From NCBI GenBank assembly GCA_016722075.1, contig JADKGW010000001.1, forward strand, positions 1,612,001 through 1,676,000: 64,000 nucleotides of DNA, given 5' to 3'. This document shows positions 43,799-52,168 of this stretch, piece by piece. A program made the position numbers and the translations under genes. How positions within the stretch are numbered: the stretch's first letter is position 1; each line of letters begins with the position of its first letter. The DNA is from Candidatus Kouleothrix ribensis (lineage in GTDB: Bacteria > Chloroflexota > Chloroflexia > Chloroflexales > Roseiflexaceae). The notes beneath the pieces were generated by a model. It did no database searches. It worked only from the letters and a program-made list of their open reading frames with translations, and was not told the DNA's origin.

Positions 43799-45205
43799 CT
43801 ACTTATGCGGATCGCCGTCGCCGGCCTGGAACAGACCAAGCGCGCCGCGGCCGACGAAATTGAACGCGTGGGTGACGATCGGATAGAGCCCATCTTCCGC
43901 TGTGGTAAACTCGATAATCGCACCCTGGGCCGGCGCAAGGTCGACGGCCTGCGAGCCATAGTGGCCGGCGTTATCGGGGGAGAGGACGACACCCTCTTTG
44001 ATCACGGTGTTGAAGATCGTCCCCACGACATGGAATGAGCTATCGATGCTTGGGCCGGCGTTGAGGATGAACACGCGCACCTTCTCGCCGGTACCAACCT
44101 TGATCGGGTTATCTTTGTATTGATTGGCTACACCATTGAAGACAACGTAGTCGGGCGCGGGCGCACCGGCGGCGGCCTTGGTCAGGCTGGCGGGCTGGCC
44201 TTGCGGGCCGAGATACCACTCGCTCTGCACCAGCGCAAACTCTTTATCGACCGCAGGAAGCCCGGCAGCCGGCTCGACAATCACCATGCCGTACATTCCA
44301 TTGGCGATATGGTGCAGTGCTGGCGAAGTGCCGCAATGGTACATCCACACACCGGCATAGTCGGCCTTCCATTCGTACAGCTTCTCTTCGCCAGGGTTGA
44401 TCGAGGTCATCTCGTCGTTCCAGGCAACCTGGCTGGCGTGGAAATCGACCGAGTGTGCGAGCTGGCTGGTGGCCGGGTTCTTGAGATGGATGCGGATGAG
44501 ATCGCCAACTTTCACGCGGATCACCGGCCCTGGCACGGTGCCGCCGAAGGTCCACACATGCTGCACGAAGCCCTTAGCCACGGTCATGTCTTTCTCTTCG
44601 ATCACCAGATCGATATCGTGGGTGGTGCCGGCGAGTGCTGCGGGCGCGCTGGCATCGTAGAGCGTGTAGGGCGGAGCCTGATCGTTGGGTAGGACATCGG
44701 AGGTGGGCGGCGGGCCGCCATGATCGTCGGCGTTGGCGTGGCCGGCGGTCGCGCCGCCGACTGAGATCGTGCCTTTCATACCTGCGTCGGCATGGCCGGG
44801 CACCGAACAAATAAAGCTGAGGCCGCTTGCCGGCACATCAATCGCGGCGGTCTTAGTCTCTTTCGCATTTGCGGTGAGCCTGGTGCCGTTGGGAAACGTA
44901 ATATCGTGCGGAATCGCGCCATCGTTCGTGAACTTGATCGTATAGGTGCCGGGCTTGTCGACATTGAGCGTGGTGGGCTGGAAGCCTAGATCGATCGCCT
45001 TGATCTCGATCGTGCCTAATGCCGGGCCGCTCGTATTCGAGACCGGCGCAGGAGTGCTGGCCGGCGCAGCTGCGCGAACGACTGTAGGCGCCTTGGCCTG
45101 GGTTGGCCCGAGCGGGGTGGCCGAGCCGCTACAGGCGGCTAATGTGGCCACGAGTGCAAGCGCAACGATGATGAAGGGTAGCCGAGATGCGCGAACAGTG
45201 TTCAT
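43799..45205 (-). CDS. nirK: Copper nitrite reductase NirK with extra N-terminal cupredoxin, lipoprotein
   Basis: A 468-residue extracytoplasmic enzyme reducing nitrite to NO. The lipobox LAACSG places Cys25 at the mature N terminus. An added cupredoxin domain (about 65-152) has a full type-1 Cu set: His100, Cys133, His138, Met143. The two-domain NirK core follows. Type-1 ligands are His251, Cys291, His299, Met304; type-2 ligands are His256, His290, His446; catalytic residues are Asp254 and His392. The short Cys-to-His loop (CGTSPALHH) is the class II-like form. GAGAGG precedes ATG 45205. It is divergent from a CRP-family regulator. All copper ligands are intact, so it should be active. Confidence 0.95.
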   Translation of the reverse strand: MNTVRASRLPFIIVALALVATLAACSGSATPLGPTQAKAPTVVRAAAPASTPAPVSNTSGPALGTIEIKAIDLGFQPTTLNVDKPGTYTIKFTNDGAIPHDITFPNGTRLTANAKETKTAAIDVPASGLSFICSVPGHADAGMKGTISVGGATAGHANADDHGGPPPTSDVLPNDQAPPYTLYDASAPAALAGTTHDIDLVIEEKDMTVAKGFVQHVWTFGGTVPGPVIRVKVGDLIRIHLKNPATSQLAHSVDFHASQVAWNDEMTSINPGEEKLYEWKADYAGVWMYHCGTSPALHHIANGMYGMVIVEPAAGLPAVDKEFALVQSEWYLGPQGQPASLTKAAAGAPAPDYVVFNGVANQYKDNPIKVGTGEKVRVFILNAGPSIDSSFHVVGTIFNTVIKEGVVLSPDNAGHYGSQAVDLAPAQGAIIEFTTAEDGLYPIVTHAFNFVGRGALGLFQAGDGDPHK

Positions 45206-45318
45206 GGATGGCCTCTCTGTCTTGGGATTGACATAATCATTGCGGCTTCTGCTGGTTGCTGTACACGATTGGTACCCTGGTAGCATAGCAGGAGCATGGC
45301 CAAACCGAAGCGACTTTT

Positions 45319-45338
45319 ATCACGTGGTGCAGCGTGAT
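45319..45338. promoter_or_regulatory. Palindrome ATCACG-N8-CGTGAT between nirK and regulator
   Basis: A perfect 6-8-6 inverted repeat. Its right edge touches the -35 of the regulator promoter (45338-45366), so a bound protein would block or tune the regulator gene. Half-site order is inverted relative to TGTGA-N6-TCACA, so the binding protein may differ. Confidence 0.55.
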
Positions 45339-45366
45339 TCAACACCAAATAAAAAACACGTATAAT
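45338..45366 (+). promoter_or_regulatory. Promoter of the CRP-family regulator
   Basis: TTCAAC (45338-45343), 17-bp spacer, perfect TATAAT (45361-45366), about 105 nt before the GTG start. Confidence 0.65.
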
Positions 45367-45471
45367 GGGGGCTACGAATGTGATCGATCAGGCGTGGAGC
45401 AAGCAGGCGGCTGCAGATCGATCCGGCTCGGGATTAGCACTAGGCAGCAGCGCTAGGTACGCGAGGCACAT

Positions 45472-46146
45472 GTGAGCGACGAACAGCTAGCGATCGTGCG
45501 GAAGGTGAGCTTCTGTATCGCCCTACCCGAGGGGGCCATCGCCGCACTTGCAGCGATTGCGGGGCGGATGCAGCGCCCGGCTGGCACACTGCTGCAGATC
45601 GAGGGCGAGCCGGCGACGATCATGTACCTGGTTGGCAGTGGCCAGGTGAAGATCGCGCGGATTGGCATGAATGGGCGCGAGCAGGTGCTGAACATTATCG
45701 GGCCGGGCGGGCATTTCAACACCATCCCCATGTTTGACGGTGGTGTGTGCCCGGCCAATGCCGAAGCTCTGACCGACGTGGTGCTACTGATGCTGCCACG
45801 GGCAGCGCTGCTGGCGGTGGTCGAAAGCCAGCCTGCGCTGGCGCTGGCGCTGCTGAAAGAGTTTACCGGCCGGCTACGCCACATGGTCGATCTGGTTGAC
45901 CGGCTGGCGCTGCACACGGTACATGGGCGGCTGGCCGGGCTATTGCTCGAGCAAGCCGGCGCGGCCGAGCACGGCGTAGCGCAGCCCGCGCTGACGCAGG
46001 CCGAGATGGCGGCACGCCTGGGGACGGTGCGCGAGATGGTGGGGCGTACGCTGAAGACCTTCGAAGTGCTTGGGCTGCTGCGGCTCGAGCGCGGCGTGAT
46101 CACGATCATCGATCGCGAGGGATTGGCAGCGCAGGCCGAGGCTTAG
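45472..46146 (+). CDS. CRP/FNR-family transcriptional regulator (candidate denitrification regulator)
   Basis: A 224-residue CRP-family protein starting at GTG 45472 (GAGG 5 nt upstream). The N-terminal cyclic-nucleotide-like beta-roll lacks the Arg-Ser phosphate cassette for cAMP (GGVCPANAEAL at that place), so another effector is likely. No N-terminal FNR-type Cys cluster exists. The C-terminal helix-turn-helix has recognition helix VREMVGRTLK, with R-E-x-V-G-R as in E. coli CRP, predicting TGTGA half-sites. Such a box sits at -41.5 of nosZ 2.8 kb away. With divergent nirK, the role is probably NO- or nitrite-dependent control (DNR/HcpR-like), an inference. Confidence 0.88.
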   Translation: MSDEQLAIVRKVSFCIALPEGAIAALAAIAGRMQRPAGTLLQIEGEPATIMYLVGSGQVKIARIGMNGREQVLNIIGPGGHFNTIPMFDGGVCPANAEALTDVVLLMLPRAALLAVVESQPALALALLKEFTGRLRHMVDLVDRLALHTVHGRLAGLLLEQAGAAEHGVAQPALTQAEMAARLGTVREMVGRTLKTFEVLGLLRLERGVITIIDREGLAAQAEA

Positions 46147-46157
46147 GGTGACTGGCT

Positions 46158-46189
46158 CAAAACAACATTACATCCCTAATGTTGTTTTG
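46158..46189. terminator. Strong bidirectional intrinsic terminator
   Basis: CAAAACAACATTA, 6-nt loop CATCCC, TAATGTTGTTTTG: a perfect 13-bp stem with an A/T-rich outer part giving T-runs in both directions. It separates the convergent regulator and STAS genes. Confidence 0.85.
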
Positions 46190-46215
46190 GCTGGCGCTGA
46201 GCTAAAGGGCGCGTC

Positions 46216-46725
46216 TTAGGCTGGTTCATCGGGTTTGGGCGGCGAGTCGGGTGCATTGAGCGCGCGCAGATAGCGCAGGGGCCGATCGGTCTGGCTGCGC
46301 CGATCGGGCGACGGCGCAAACGCGCTGATCGCGTCGTCGAGCGTGGTGTAGCTGCTCAGGAACGCGGTGAAACGTACGCGCTCGAGCGTGCGTAGTACGT
46401 GCGGCTGTGGATTGAGTAGATTTACGTTATGTTGAGCTGATTCGCCGAGATCTTCGGCAACCGCGTGTAATGCGCTCCAGCCGGCCTCGGGATCAAGCGG
46501 TGCGCCGCCGCGTAGCAGAACAGTTATGTAATGTAGAGCCATAAGCCCGGCGCTACTGATATAGGTCAACGCGCTGAGGTCGAGCACGATCTGGCGCGTG
46601 CCCTCGCCAACGATCGACCTGGCCTTATCGATGAGATCGAGGTAGCTAACCGCATCGAGCTTGCCAACCAGCCGCAACACCGAGATGATTGTCTGGCCGT
46701 GATAGTGCGTGGTATACAGTTCCAT
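46216..46725 (-). CDS. STAS-domain protein (anti-anti-sigma factor-like)
   Basis: A 169-residue protein with one STAS domain (residues 10-130). LVGKLDAVSYLDL and VLDLSALTYISSAGLMALHYI contain the phosphorylatable Ser of SpoIIAA-type antagonists (Y-I-S-S-A-G-L). A polar C-terminal tail of 35 residues is unlike the minimal 110-residue anti-anti-sigma factor. No anti-sigma kinase or sigma gene is adjacent. Partner-switching control is likely but partners are elsewhere. It lies convergent with the CRP-family regulator and divergent from the cupin gene. Confidence 0.88.
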   Translation of the reverse strand: MELYTTHYHGQTIISVLRLVGKLDAVSYLDLIDKARSIVGEGTRQIVLDLSALTYISSAGLMALHYITVLLRGGAPLDPEAGWSALHAVAEDLGESAQHNVNLLNPQPHVLRTLERVRFTAFLSSYTTLDDAISAFAPSPDRRSQTDRPLRYLRALNAPDSPPKPDEPA

Positions 46726-46888
46726 AGCTGCCTCCCTCGCTGTTGACGTGCGCCACCCGCCTGCCTGGAGTGTACCGCTGCTAGGTTCAGGCGACAGCGA
46801 ACTTGGTTACAGTGCTGGTGTGGAATATCTCACAGTAACTGCGTACGTCCTATTATATATTCGAATGCCCCTACAGATTGGAGCGTAT

Positions 46889-47401
46889 ATGCTGACTGCC
46901 GAGCAGGTGATCGCACTACTGGCGCTTGAGCCGCTGCCAATCGAGGGCGGCTACTTCCGGCGCAGCTATACATCGGAGGATCTGATCGCCACAGCAGCGC
47001 TACCGGCGCGCTATGCTGGTGCGCGGCAGCTGTGTGGCGCGATCTATTACATGCTGCACGCCAACGAGTTCTCGGCGCTGCATCGGCTGGCCACCGACGA
47101 GATCTATCACTTCTACCTGGGCGACCCGCTTGAATTGCTGCTGCTCTACCCCGACGGGAGCCACGTGGTGCATGTGCTTGGGCCGGATCTGCTGGCCGGC
47201 CAGCTGGTGCAGCTGGCCGTGCCGCGCGGCGTGTGGCAGGGGTCGCGGCTACGGGCGGGCGGGCGCTTTGCGCTGCTGGGCACCACCATGGCGCCGGCCT
47301 ACGACCAGGCCGACTTCGAGCTAGGCGAGCGTGCCGTGCTGTTGCAGCAGTACCCGGCCTGTAGCGACCTGATCAATGCGCTGACGCGACATAGCCGATA
47401 A
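46889..47401 (+). CDS. Cupin-family protein (DUF985/cupin_5 type)
   Basis: A 170-residue single-domain cupin: IEGGYFRRSYTSED, AIYYMLHANEFSALHRLATDEIYHFYLGDPLEL (histidines and Glu of the metal site), GVWQGSRLRAGGRFALLGTTMAPAYDQADFE. Family members of this type are small enzymes or sugar-epimerase-like proteins of largely unknown substrate. ATG 46889 is supported by GGAG 5 nt upstream and by the family N terminus (LTAEQVIALLALEPLPIEGG); the longer open frame overlaps the promoter region. Monocistronic, followed after 112 nt by an SDR gene. Confidence 0.9.
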   Translation: MLTAEQVIALLALEPLPIEGGYFRRSYTSEDLIATAALPARYAGARQLCGAIYYMLHANEFSALHRLATDEIYHFYLGDPLELLLLYPDGSHVVHVLGPDLLAGQLVQLAVPRGVWQGSRLRAGGRFALLGTTMAPAYDQADFELGERAVLLQQYPACSDLINALTRHSR

Positions 47402-47513
47402 GCGGGCGGCACCGCGTAAACCCGGCGATACCCGATCTGGTTGCAGCTGTAGCTTGGCCATGGCAAGCAACCGCAGGCATACCAGCGAGCGATTATACAG
47501 AGGAGCACAGCCC

Positions 47514-48308
47514 ATGCACACACCTGATGTGCCGCCAATCAGCGGTCTGCTCGACTTCAGCGGCAAAGTCGTATTGATCACCGGCGCGGCCGGCGGGATC
47601 GGCCAGGGGATTGCGACGCGTTTTGCTGCGGCAGGCGCGCAGGTGGCCGCACACTACCACACCAGCGCCGCTGAAGCCGAGCAGCTCATCGCGCGGATCA
47701 CGGCGGCTGGCGGGCGCGCGGCCGGCTTCGCGGCCGACCTGACCGACGAACACGCGGTGGCGCAGCTGCTGGCGCGCACGATCGAACGCTTTGGACGCCT
47801 CGACGTACTTGTCAACAACGCCGCGCGGCAGACGCACGCGAGCCTACTTGAGATGAGCGTACAGGAATGGGACGCGATGATCGCGGCAACCCTGCGCAGC
47901 GTATTTCTGTGTACCCAGGCGGCAGCACGCCAGATGATCGCCCAGAACAGCGGCGGCGCGATCGTCAATGTCACCTCGATCGAGGCCGAGCGCGCGGCGC
48001 CGACACATAGCCACTACAATGCCGCGAAGGCCGGCGTGCTGATGCACACGCGCGCGGCGGCCAACGAGCTGGGCCTACACGGCATCCGCGTAAACGCGCT
48101 GGCTCCAGGCCTGATCTGGCGCGAGGGACTCGCCCAGGATTGGCCGGAGGGGGTTGCGCGCTGGCAGCAGACGGCCCCACTACAGCGGCTGGGCCAGCCC
48201 GAGGATATCGCCGACGCATGCCTGTTCCTGGCGTCGCCAGCGTCGCGCTGGATCAGCGGTGCCAACCTTGTGGTTGACGGCGGTGTTATGTCTACTCGAA
48301 GCTTCTAG
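47514..48308 (+). CDS. SDR-family oxidoreductase (FabG-like)
   Basis: A 264-residue classical SDR: VLITGAAGGIGQGIA (cofactor loop), VNNAARQTHA, NVTSIEAERAAPTHSHYNAAKAG with Ser, Tyr and Lys of the active site, and FLASPASRWISGANLVVDGGV at the C terminus typical of FabG-like enzymes. AGGAG precedes ATG 47514. Substrate unknown. It follows the cupin gene in the same direction (112 nt), which suggests but does not prove a sugar- or polyol-related role. Confidence 0.92.
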   Translation: MHTPDVPPISGLLDFSGKVVLITGAAGGIGQGIATRFAAAGAQVAAHYHTSAAEAEQLIARITAAGGRAAGFAADLTDEHAVAQLLARTIERFGRLDVLVNNAARQTHASLLEMSVQEWDAMIAATLRSVFLCTQAAARQMIAQNSGGAIVNVTSIEAERAAPTHSHYNAAKAGVLMHTRAAANELGLHGIRVNALAPGLIWREGLAQDWPEGVARWQQTAPLQRLGQPEDIADACLFLASPASRWISGANLVVDGGVMSTRSF

Positions 48309-48341
48309 TGCCGCAATTCTAGCATGATTCTAATTACTTGA

Positions 48342-48371
48342 TTACACAATTACAGAATTTCGTGGTATACT
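48342..48371 (+). promoter_or_regulatory. Promoter upstream of the DUF4177-like gene
   Basis: TTACAC (48342-48347), 18-bp spacer, TATACT (48366-48371) in an unusually A/T-rich stretch, 52 nt before the start codon. Confidence 0.5.
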
Positions 48372-48423
48372 ACCAGCGTGACCATGGAGCTATCAATCAT
48401 CAGCATGAAAGTGAGTGCAGCCA

Positions 48424-48741
48424 ATGTCAGCACGTTGGGAGTACAAAGTCGTCTACGTCGCCGGGTGGAAACGCGTGTCGGTCGAAGGTGAGGAAACCTA
48501 CCCCGAGGAAGGCGAGCGCACCAGCGCGTTTGCGCGGCGCTTTCTGAACGGCATGGGTGCGGATGGCTGGGAGCTGACCGGCATCCAGCACACCGCGCCG
48601 GGGCAGGCCTACTACAGCTTCAAGCGCGGGCTGGCCGACGGCGCCGAGCCGGATCTATCGGTGGTGCGCAATGGCATCGTGCGCGAGCAGCCCGGTGGCC
48701 AGGCCGCGAGCGGCGCAGGCCCGCAGGCGGCAGCGCTCTAG
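48424..48741 (+). CDS. Small DUF4177-like protein
   Basis: A 105-residue protein. The core RWEYKVVYV, a variable middle, then FLNGMGADGWELTGIQH and YYSFKRGL match the layout of DUF4177 (an alpha/beta dodecin-like fold with K-V and GWEL motifs). The last 30 residues are Gly/Ala/Gln-rich and disordered. ATG 48424 was chosen over the GTG at 48415. It has its own promoter and a terminator-like hairpin after it. Function unknown. Confidence 0.75.
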   Translation: MSARWEYKVVYVAGWKRVSVEGEETYPEEGERTSAFARRFLNGMGADGWELTGIQHTAPGQAYYSFKRGLADGAEPDLSVVRNGIVREQPGGQAASGAGPQAAAL

Positions 48742-48793
48742 TACCTGCGCCTGTCGCATACGCGCCGGCACGCCGCACAGCGTGCCACATCGG

Positions 48794-48817
48794 GAGGGTG
48801 GGCAATTGCCCGCCCTC
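48794..48817 (+). terminator. Hairpin after the DUF4177-like gene
   Basis: GAGGGTGGGCAA and TTGCCCGCCCTC, 12 pairs with one G-T, followed by TTGCTATTTGC. It isolates the small gene from the nos cluster. The 48742-49096 gap contains no gene, only this element and the nosZ control region. Confidence 0.6.
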
Positions 48818-48917
48818 TTGCTATTTGCACCGGCGGTATGGCGGCGGCGCTAGCCCTTATTGCCGGCTGGCCGACCGCGACTGATCGAGCGTGAAGGTTT
48901 CGCAACCGGGCCAACCC

Positions 48918-48935
48918 ATGTGACAAAAGTCACAT
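48918..48935. promoter_or_regulatory. CRP-type activator box of nosZ
   Basis: ATGTGAC-AAAA-GTCACAT, a perfect 7-4-7 palindrome that contains the exact CRP consensus TGTGA-N6-TCACA. Its centre (48926.5) is 41.5 bp upstream of the start site predicted from TAATCT at 48956-48961, the classical class II activation position. It overlaps the place of the -35 box, which is poor, as expected for an activator-dependent promoter. Confidence 0.85.
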
Positions 48936-48955
48936 TCGCGATGATCTGTGCCTGC

Positions 48956-48961
48956 TAATCT
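48956..48961 (+). promoter_or_regulatory. -10 element of nosZ (TAATCT)
   Basis: Gives a predicted start at 48968 and a 129-nt leader to nosZ. An alternative -10 TATGCA at 48961-48966 would move the box centre to -46.5. Confidence 0.55.
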
Positions 48962-49096
48962 ATGCATACGATGCAGGTATTGATCCACCGCACTTGTCGC
49001 GCACAGCGTTGAGCTGGGCAATTGCCCAGGTTTCGCTGTCCCCGGTTGCCATTGAAGCTCGCTGCGTATTCGCCAAAAAGCGAAAGGAGCTGGTTC

Positions 49097-50950
49097 ATGC
49101 GTACCCTTCACCGGCGTTGGTTGGTTATGGCGGCAACCCTGCTAGCGTTAGCGGCCGCGCTCAGCGCGTGTAGCTTAGCATCGCAGGCAAATCAGCAAGT
49201 TGTGCCTGGGGCTGAGCAGGCCGCGCTCAGCACGTACGTGCCGGGCGGCAAGCTCGACGAATTCTACATGTTCTCATCGGGCGGTCACTCAGGGCAAGTG
49301 TTCGTCTATGGCATCCCCTCGATGCGGCGGCTGCGCACGCTCGACGTCTTCACCAGCGACCCAGCTACCGGCTACGGCTACAGTGGCGAGAGCCGCGCGA
49401 TGATGCAGGGCCTGACCTGGGGCGACACGCATCACCCGGCGCTCAGCGAGACCGGCGGCGACTACGATGGGCGCTGGCTGTTCATCAACGATAACGCCAA
49501 CTCGCGGATCGCACGGATCGATCTGCAGAATTTCCAGACCAGGCAGATCCTCGGCCCGATCCCGAATCTGTCGGGGTTGCACGGCGGCCCGTTCGTGACG
49601 CCCAACACCGAGTATGTCTTCGGCTCAACGCGCTTCGCCATTCCGATCCCCAAGGGCAGCTACGTGCCGCTCGACCAGTATGCAGAGAAATATTTCTCGC
49701 CCGTCGCCGGCGTGAAGGTTGACAAGACCAGCGGCGAAATGACACTGGCCTGGCAGGTTCTGCTGCCGCCGATCGACCTCGACCTGGCCGACTCGGGCAA
49801 GAAAGACAGCGATGGCTGGGTGTTCTTTAGCTCGTACAACTCCGAGATGGCCCACGAGAATCTCGAAGTCAATGCCTCGCAGAACGATCGCGACTTCCTG
49901 GTGGCGCTGAACTGGAAAGCCGCCGAAGCCGCAGCGGCCGCGAATAAGGGCGAGCAGGTCGATGGCGTGCAAATGCTCGACCCGCGCAAGACTCCTGGAA
50001 TCGCCTACCTGATTCCGGTGGCCAAGAGCCCACATGGCGCGGATGTCTCACCCGATGGCAAATACATCGTTGCCTCGGGTAAGCTGGCCTCACAGACCAC
50101 CGTCTTCGAGTTTGCGAAGATCAAGGCCGCAGCCGAGAACAACGACACCGAGGCAACCTTCTGGGGCCTGCCGGTGCTGAAATACGACTCGGTGCGCGTG
50201 GCCGAGGTGCCGGTGGGGAATGGCCCGCTGCACACGCAGTTCGACGGTAAGGGCTTTGCCTATACCAGCCTGTTCGTCGATAGTGCGGTAGCCAAGTGGC
50301 GGCTCGGCCCGCCGTGGGATGTCGTCGACACCGTGCCGGTGCAGTACAATGTCGGCCATATCGCCGCTGCCGAAGGCGACACCGTGAATCCGGATGGGCA
50401 CTGGCTGGTAGCGCTAAACAAACTGTCGAAGGATCGCTACCTGTCGGTTGGCCCATCCAAACCCGAGAGCCTGCAGCTGATCGACATTTCGGGCGACAAG
50501 ATGAAAGTGGTCTACGACGCGCCGGTTGATCTCGAGCCGCACTACTCGCAGATCATCAAGGCCGACAAGATCAAGGCGATCGATGTCTACCCCAAGGACG
50601 AGAAGCGGCCCAACTCGGTCTGGGCACCCGAGCAGGCGCGGATCGAACGCAATGGCAAGGAAGTCACGGTATACGCAATGGCGGTGCGCAGCCATTTCGT
50701 GCCAGAGAAGATCGACGTGAACCTGGGCGACCATGTGACGATCTACATCACCAACATCGAGCAGACGATCGATGAGTCGCATGGCCTGGGCATCGACGAA
50801 TACAATATCAACATCCAGATCGACCCCGGCGAGACCAAGACAGTTGAGTTCACTGCCAACAAGCCGGGCGTGTTCGCCTTCTACTGCACCAACTTCTGCT
50901 CGGCGCTGCACCAGGAGATGCAAGGGTACCTGCTGGTCAAGCCGCAGTAG
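49097..50950 (+). CDS. nosZ: Nitrous-oxide reductase NosZ (clade II-like, lipoprotein signal)
   Basis: A 617-residue multicopper enzyme reducing N2O to N2. The beta-propeller CuZ histidines are all visible: GDTHHPALSE, LHGGPF, SPHGADVSPDG, GPLHTQFDGKG, NVGHIAAAEGD and LEPHYSQI. The C-terminal cupredoxin has CuA ligands His (DESHGLG), Cys597, Cys601, His605, Met608 in YCTNFCSALHQEM. The signal lacks a full Tat motif (HRRWLVMAATLLA, RR present but no S-R-R-x-F-L-K) and ends in LSAC (Cys25), a lipobox, so export is probably Sec and the protein anchored. AAAGGAG lies 7 nt before ATG 49097. First gene of the nos cluster. Confidence 0.97.
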   Translation: MRTLHRRWLVMAATLLALAAALSACSLASQANQQVVPGAEQAALSTYVPGGKLDEFYMFSSGGHSGQVFVYGIPSMRRLRTLDVFTSDPATGYGYSGESRAMMQGLTWGDTHHPALSETGGDYDGRWLFINDNANSRIARIDLQNFQTRQILGPIPNLSGLHGGPFVTPNTEYVFGSTRFAIPIPKGSYVPLDQYAEKYFSPVAGVKVDKTSGEMTLAWQVLLPPIDLDLADSGKKDSDGWVFFSSYNSEMAHENLEVNASQNDRDFLVALNWKAAEAAAAANKGEQVDGVQMLDPRKTPGIAYLIPVAKSPHGADVSPDGKYIVASGKLASQTTVFEFAKIKAAAENNDTEATFWGLPVLKYDSVRVAEVPVGNGPLHTQFDGKGFAYTSLFVDSAVAKWRLGPPWDVVDTVPVQYNVGHIAAAEGDTVNPDGHWLVALNKLSKDRYLSVGPSKPESLQLIDISGDKMKVVYDAPVDLEPHYSQIIKADKIKAIDVYPKDEKRPNSVWAPEQARIERNGKEVTVYAMAVRSHFVPEKIDVNLGDHVTIYITNIEQTIDESHGLGIDEYNINIQIDPGETKTVEFTANKPGVFAFYCTNFCSALHQEMQGYLLVKPQ

Positions 50951-51032
50951 TCGTGAAAAGGTGACCGGATGACTCGATCGCCGATAACGTATCGCGGGCG
51001 GTCGGGTCATCCGGCCAGGGGCGAAAGCAGCG

Positions 51033-51422
51033 ATGTATCGGATCCTAACAATCATCGTGCTGGCGCTGATGCTGGCCAGCTGCGGCACGCGTGGGCAGAC
51101 GCAGACGCAAGGCGACCTGAGCGTGACGCTCGAGACCAACCCGGCGCCACCGATTGCCGACCGGCCAACCACATTCACCATCACGATCCGGCGCGGCGGC
51201 GCGCCACTCGACGGCGCATATGTAACGTTGGCCCGCGAGATGCCAGGAATGGAGCATCGCGGCGACGAGGGCCGGCTAATTGCACAGTCGCTCGGCGCCG
51301 GCCGCTACGAGGCGCTGTCGGCATTTACAATGGGCAGCCGGTGGGATGTGGTAGTAGGCGTTACACCTACGAACGAGCAGCCACAGGCTGTAACCTTTTC
51401 GCTCGATGTCGAACAGCCGTAG
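51033..51422 (+). CDS. YtkA/FixH-like small lipoprotein in nos cluster
   Basis: A 129-residue protein with signal peptide and lipobox LASCG (Cys17). The mature part is a single beta-sandwich: PTTFTITIRRGGAPLDGAYVTLAREMPGMEHRGDEG, YEALSAFTMGSRWDVVVGV, as in YtkA-like domains. The sequence MPGMEHRGDEG with two Met and a His is suggestive of copper binding, matching a role in copper delivery or CuA assembly in place of a NosL. That role is inferred. It lies 82 nt after nosZ with a weak ribosome site. Confidence 0.8.
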   Translation: MYRILTIIVLALMLASCGTRGQTQTQGDLSVTLETNPAPPIADRPTTFTITIRRGGAPLDGAYVTLAREMPGMEHRGDEGRLIAQSLGAGRYEALSAFTMGSRWDVVVGVTPTNEQPQAVTFSLDVEQP

Positions 51423-51500
51423 GCGGCAGCCGCGCCCGAACGACCTGGGCGCAAGCCGCCAAGCGTGGGGCGCTGTAGGGTTTAGGCTGGGGGCCATCCA

Positions 51501-52133
51501 ATGCTCAAACAACTGCTCTTCCAGGGCCAACTGACACCGAAAGCGCGCATCCTGGCCGCAGGCGCCGGGGTAGCGATGCTCGCGGCGATCTTCACCCCGC
51601 TCTGGCAGATGACCATGATCTCGAACCAGTACCCCGAGGGGCTACGGCTATGGATTTACAGCTATAAGCTGACGGGCGACCTGCAAGAGATCAACACGCT
51701 CAACCACTATATCGGCATGCACCCGCTCGATGCGGCCCATTTTGCCGAGCTGCAGATCCTGCCGTATAGCTTTGTTGTAGGTGGCCTGCTATGCCTGCTG
51801 GCGGCCGCGCTACGCCAGCGCTGGGCCACGACCGTCGTGCTGGTTGGTGGTGCCATCTCGGGCCTTAGCTCGATGCTGATCCTGATCTACGAGCTGTACA
51901 CCTACGGGCACGACCTGGACGCAAAGGCGGCGATCAAGATCGCGCCGTTCATGCCGCCGCCTATCGGCAGCAACCAGCTGGCGAACTTTCACGTGACGAG
52001 TTTCTTCCATATTGGCTCGATCCTGTTCATCGCGGCCGTGCTGGCGCTGGTGCTGGCGCTCTGGCTCAGCCGGCCAAACGCGGGCACTCGGCCGCCAGAG
52101 GCAGCGGGGCCGCCCGTTTCGGCAACACACTGA
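51501..52133 (+). CDS. NosB-like membrane protein of clade II-type nos clusters
   Basis: A 210-residue protein with four hydrophobic segments (about residues 20-36, 88-106, 112-132, 172-190). A conserved-looking extracytoplasmic loop reads YPEGLRLWIYSYKLTGDL then NTLNHYIGMHPLDAAHF, rich in His, Tyr and Met. Clade II clusters commonly carry a membrane protein next to nosZ (NosB), and position and topology fit, but I assign it by context. It probably helps electron transfer or copper-site maturation at the membrane. Confidence 0.65.
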   Translation: MLKQLLFQGQLTPKARILAAGAGVAMLAAIFTPLWQMTMISNQYPEGLRLWIYSYKLTGDLQEINTLNHYIGMHPLDAAHFAELQILPYSFVVGGLLCLLAAALRQRWATTVVLVGGAISGLSSMLILIYELYTYGHDLDAKAAIKIAPFMPPPIGSNQLANFHVTSFFHIGSILFIAAVLALVLALWLSRPNAGTRPPEAAGPPVSATH

Positions 52134-52168
52134 CCAGGGCCGCCGGGATTTCCAGAAATGGTGTTGGT

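Noticed and set aside
45215..45240. FNR-like site TTGACATAATCA upstream of nirK
   Set aside because: Half-site spacing is TGA-N5-TCA rather than TGA-N6-TCA and the outer bases are not complementary; too weak to claim.
45379..45390. TGTGATCGATCA downstream of the regulator start site
   Set aside because: It has one TGTGA half and a self-complementary TGATCGATCA, but the spacing does not fit a CRP box.
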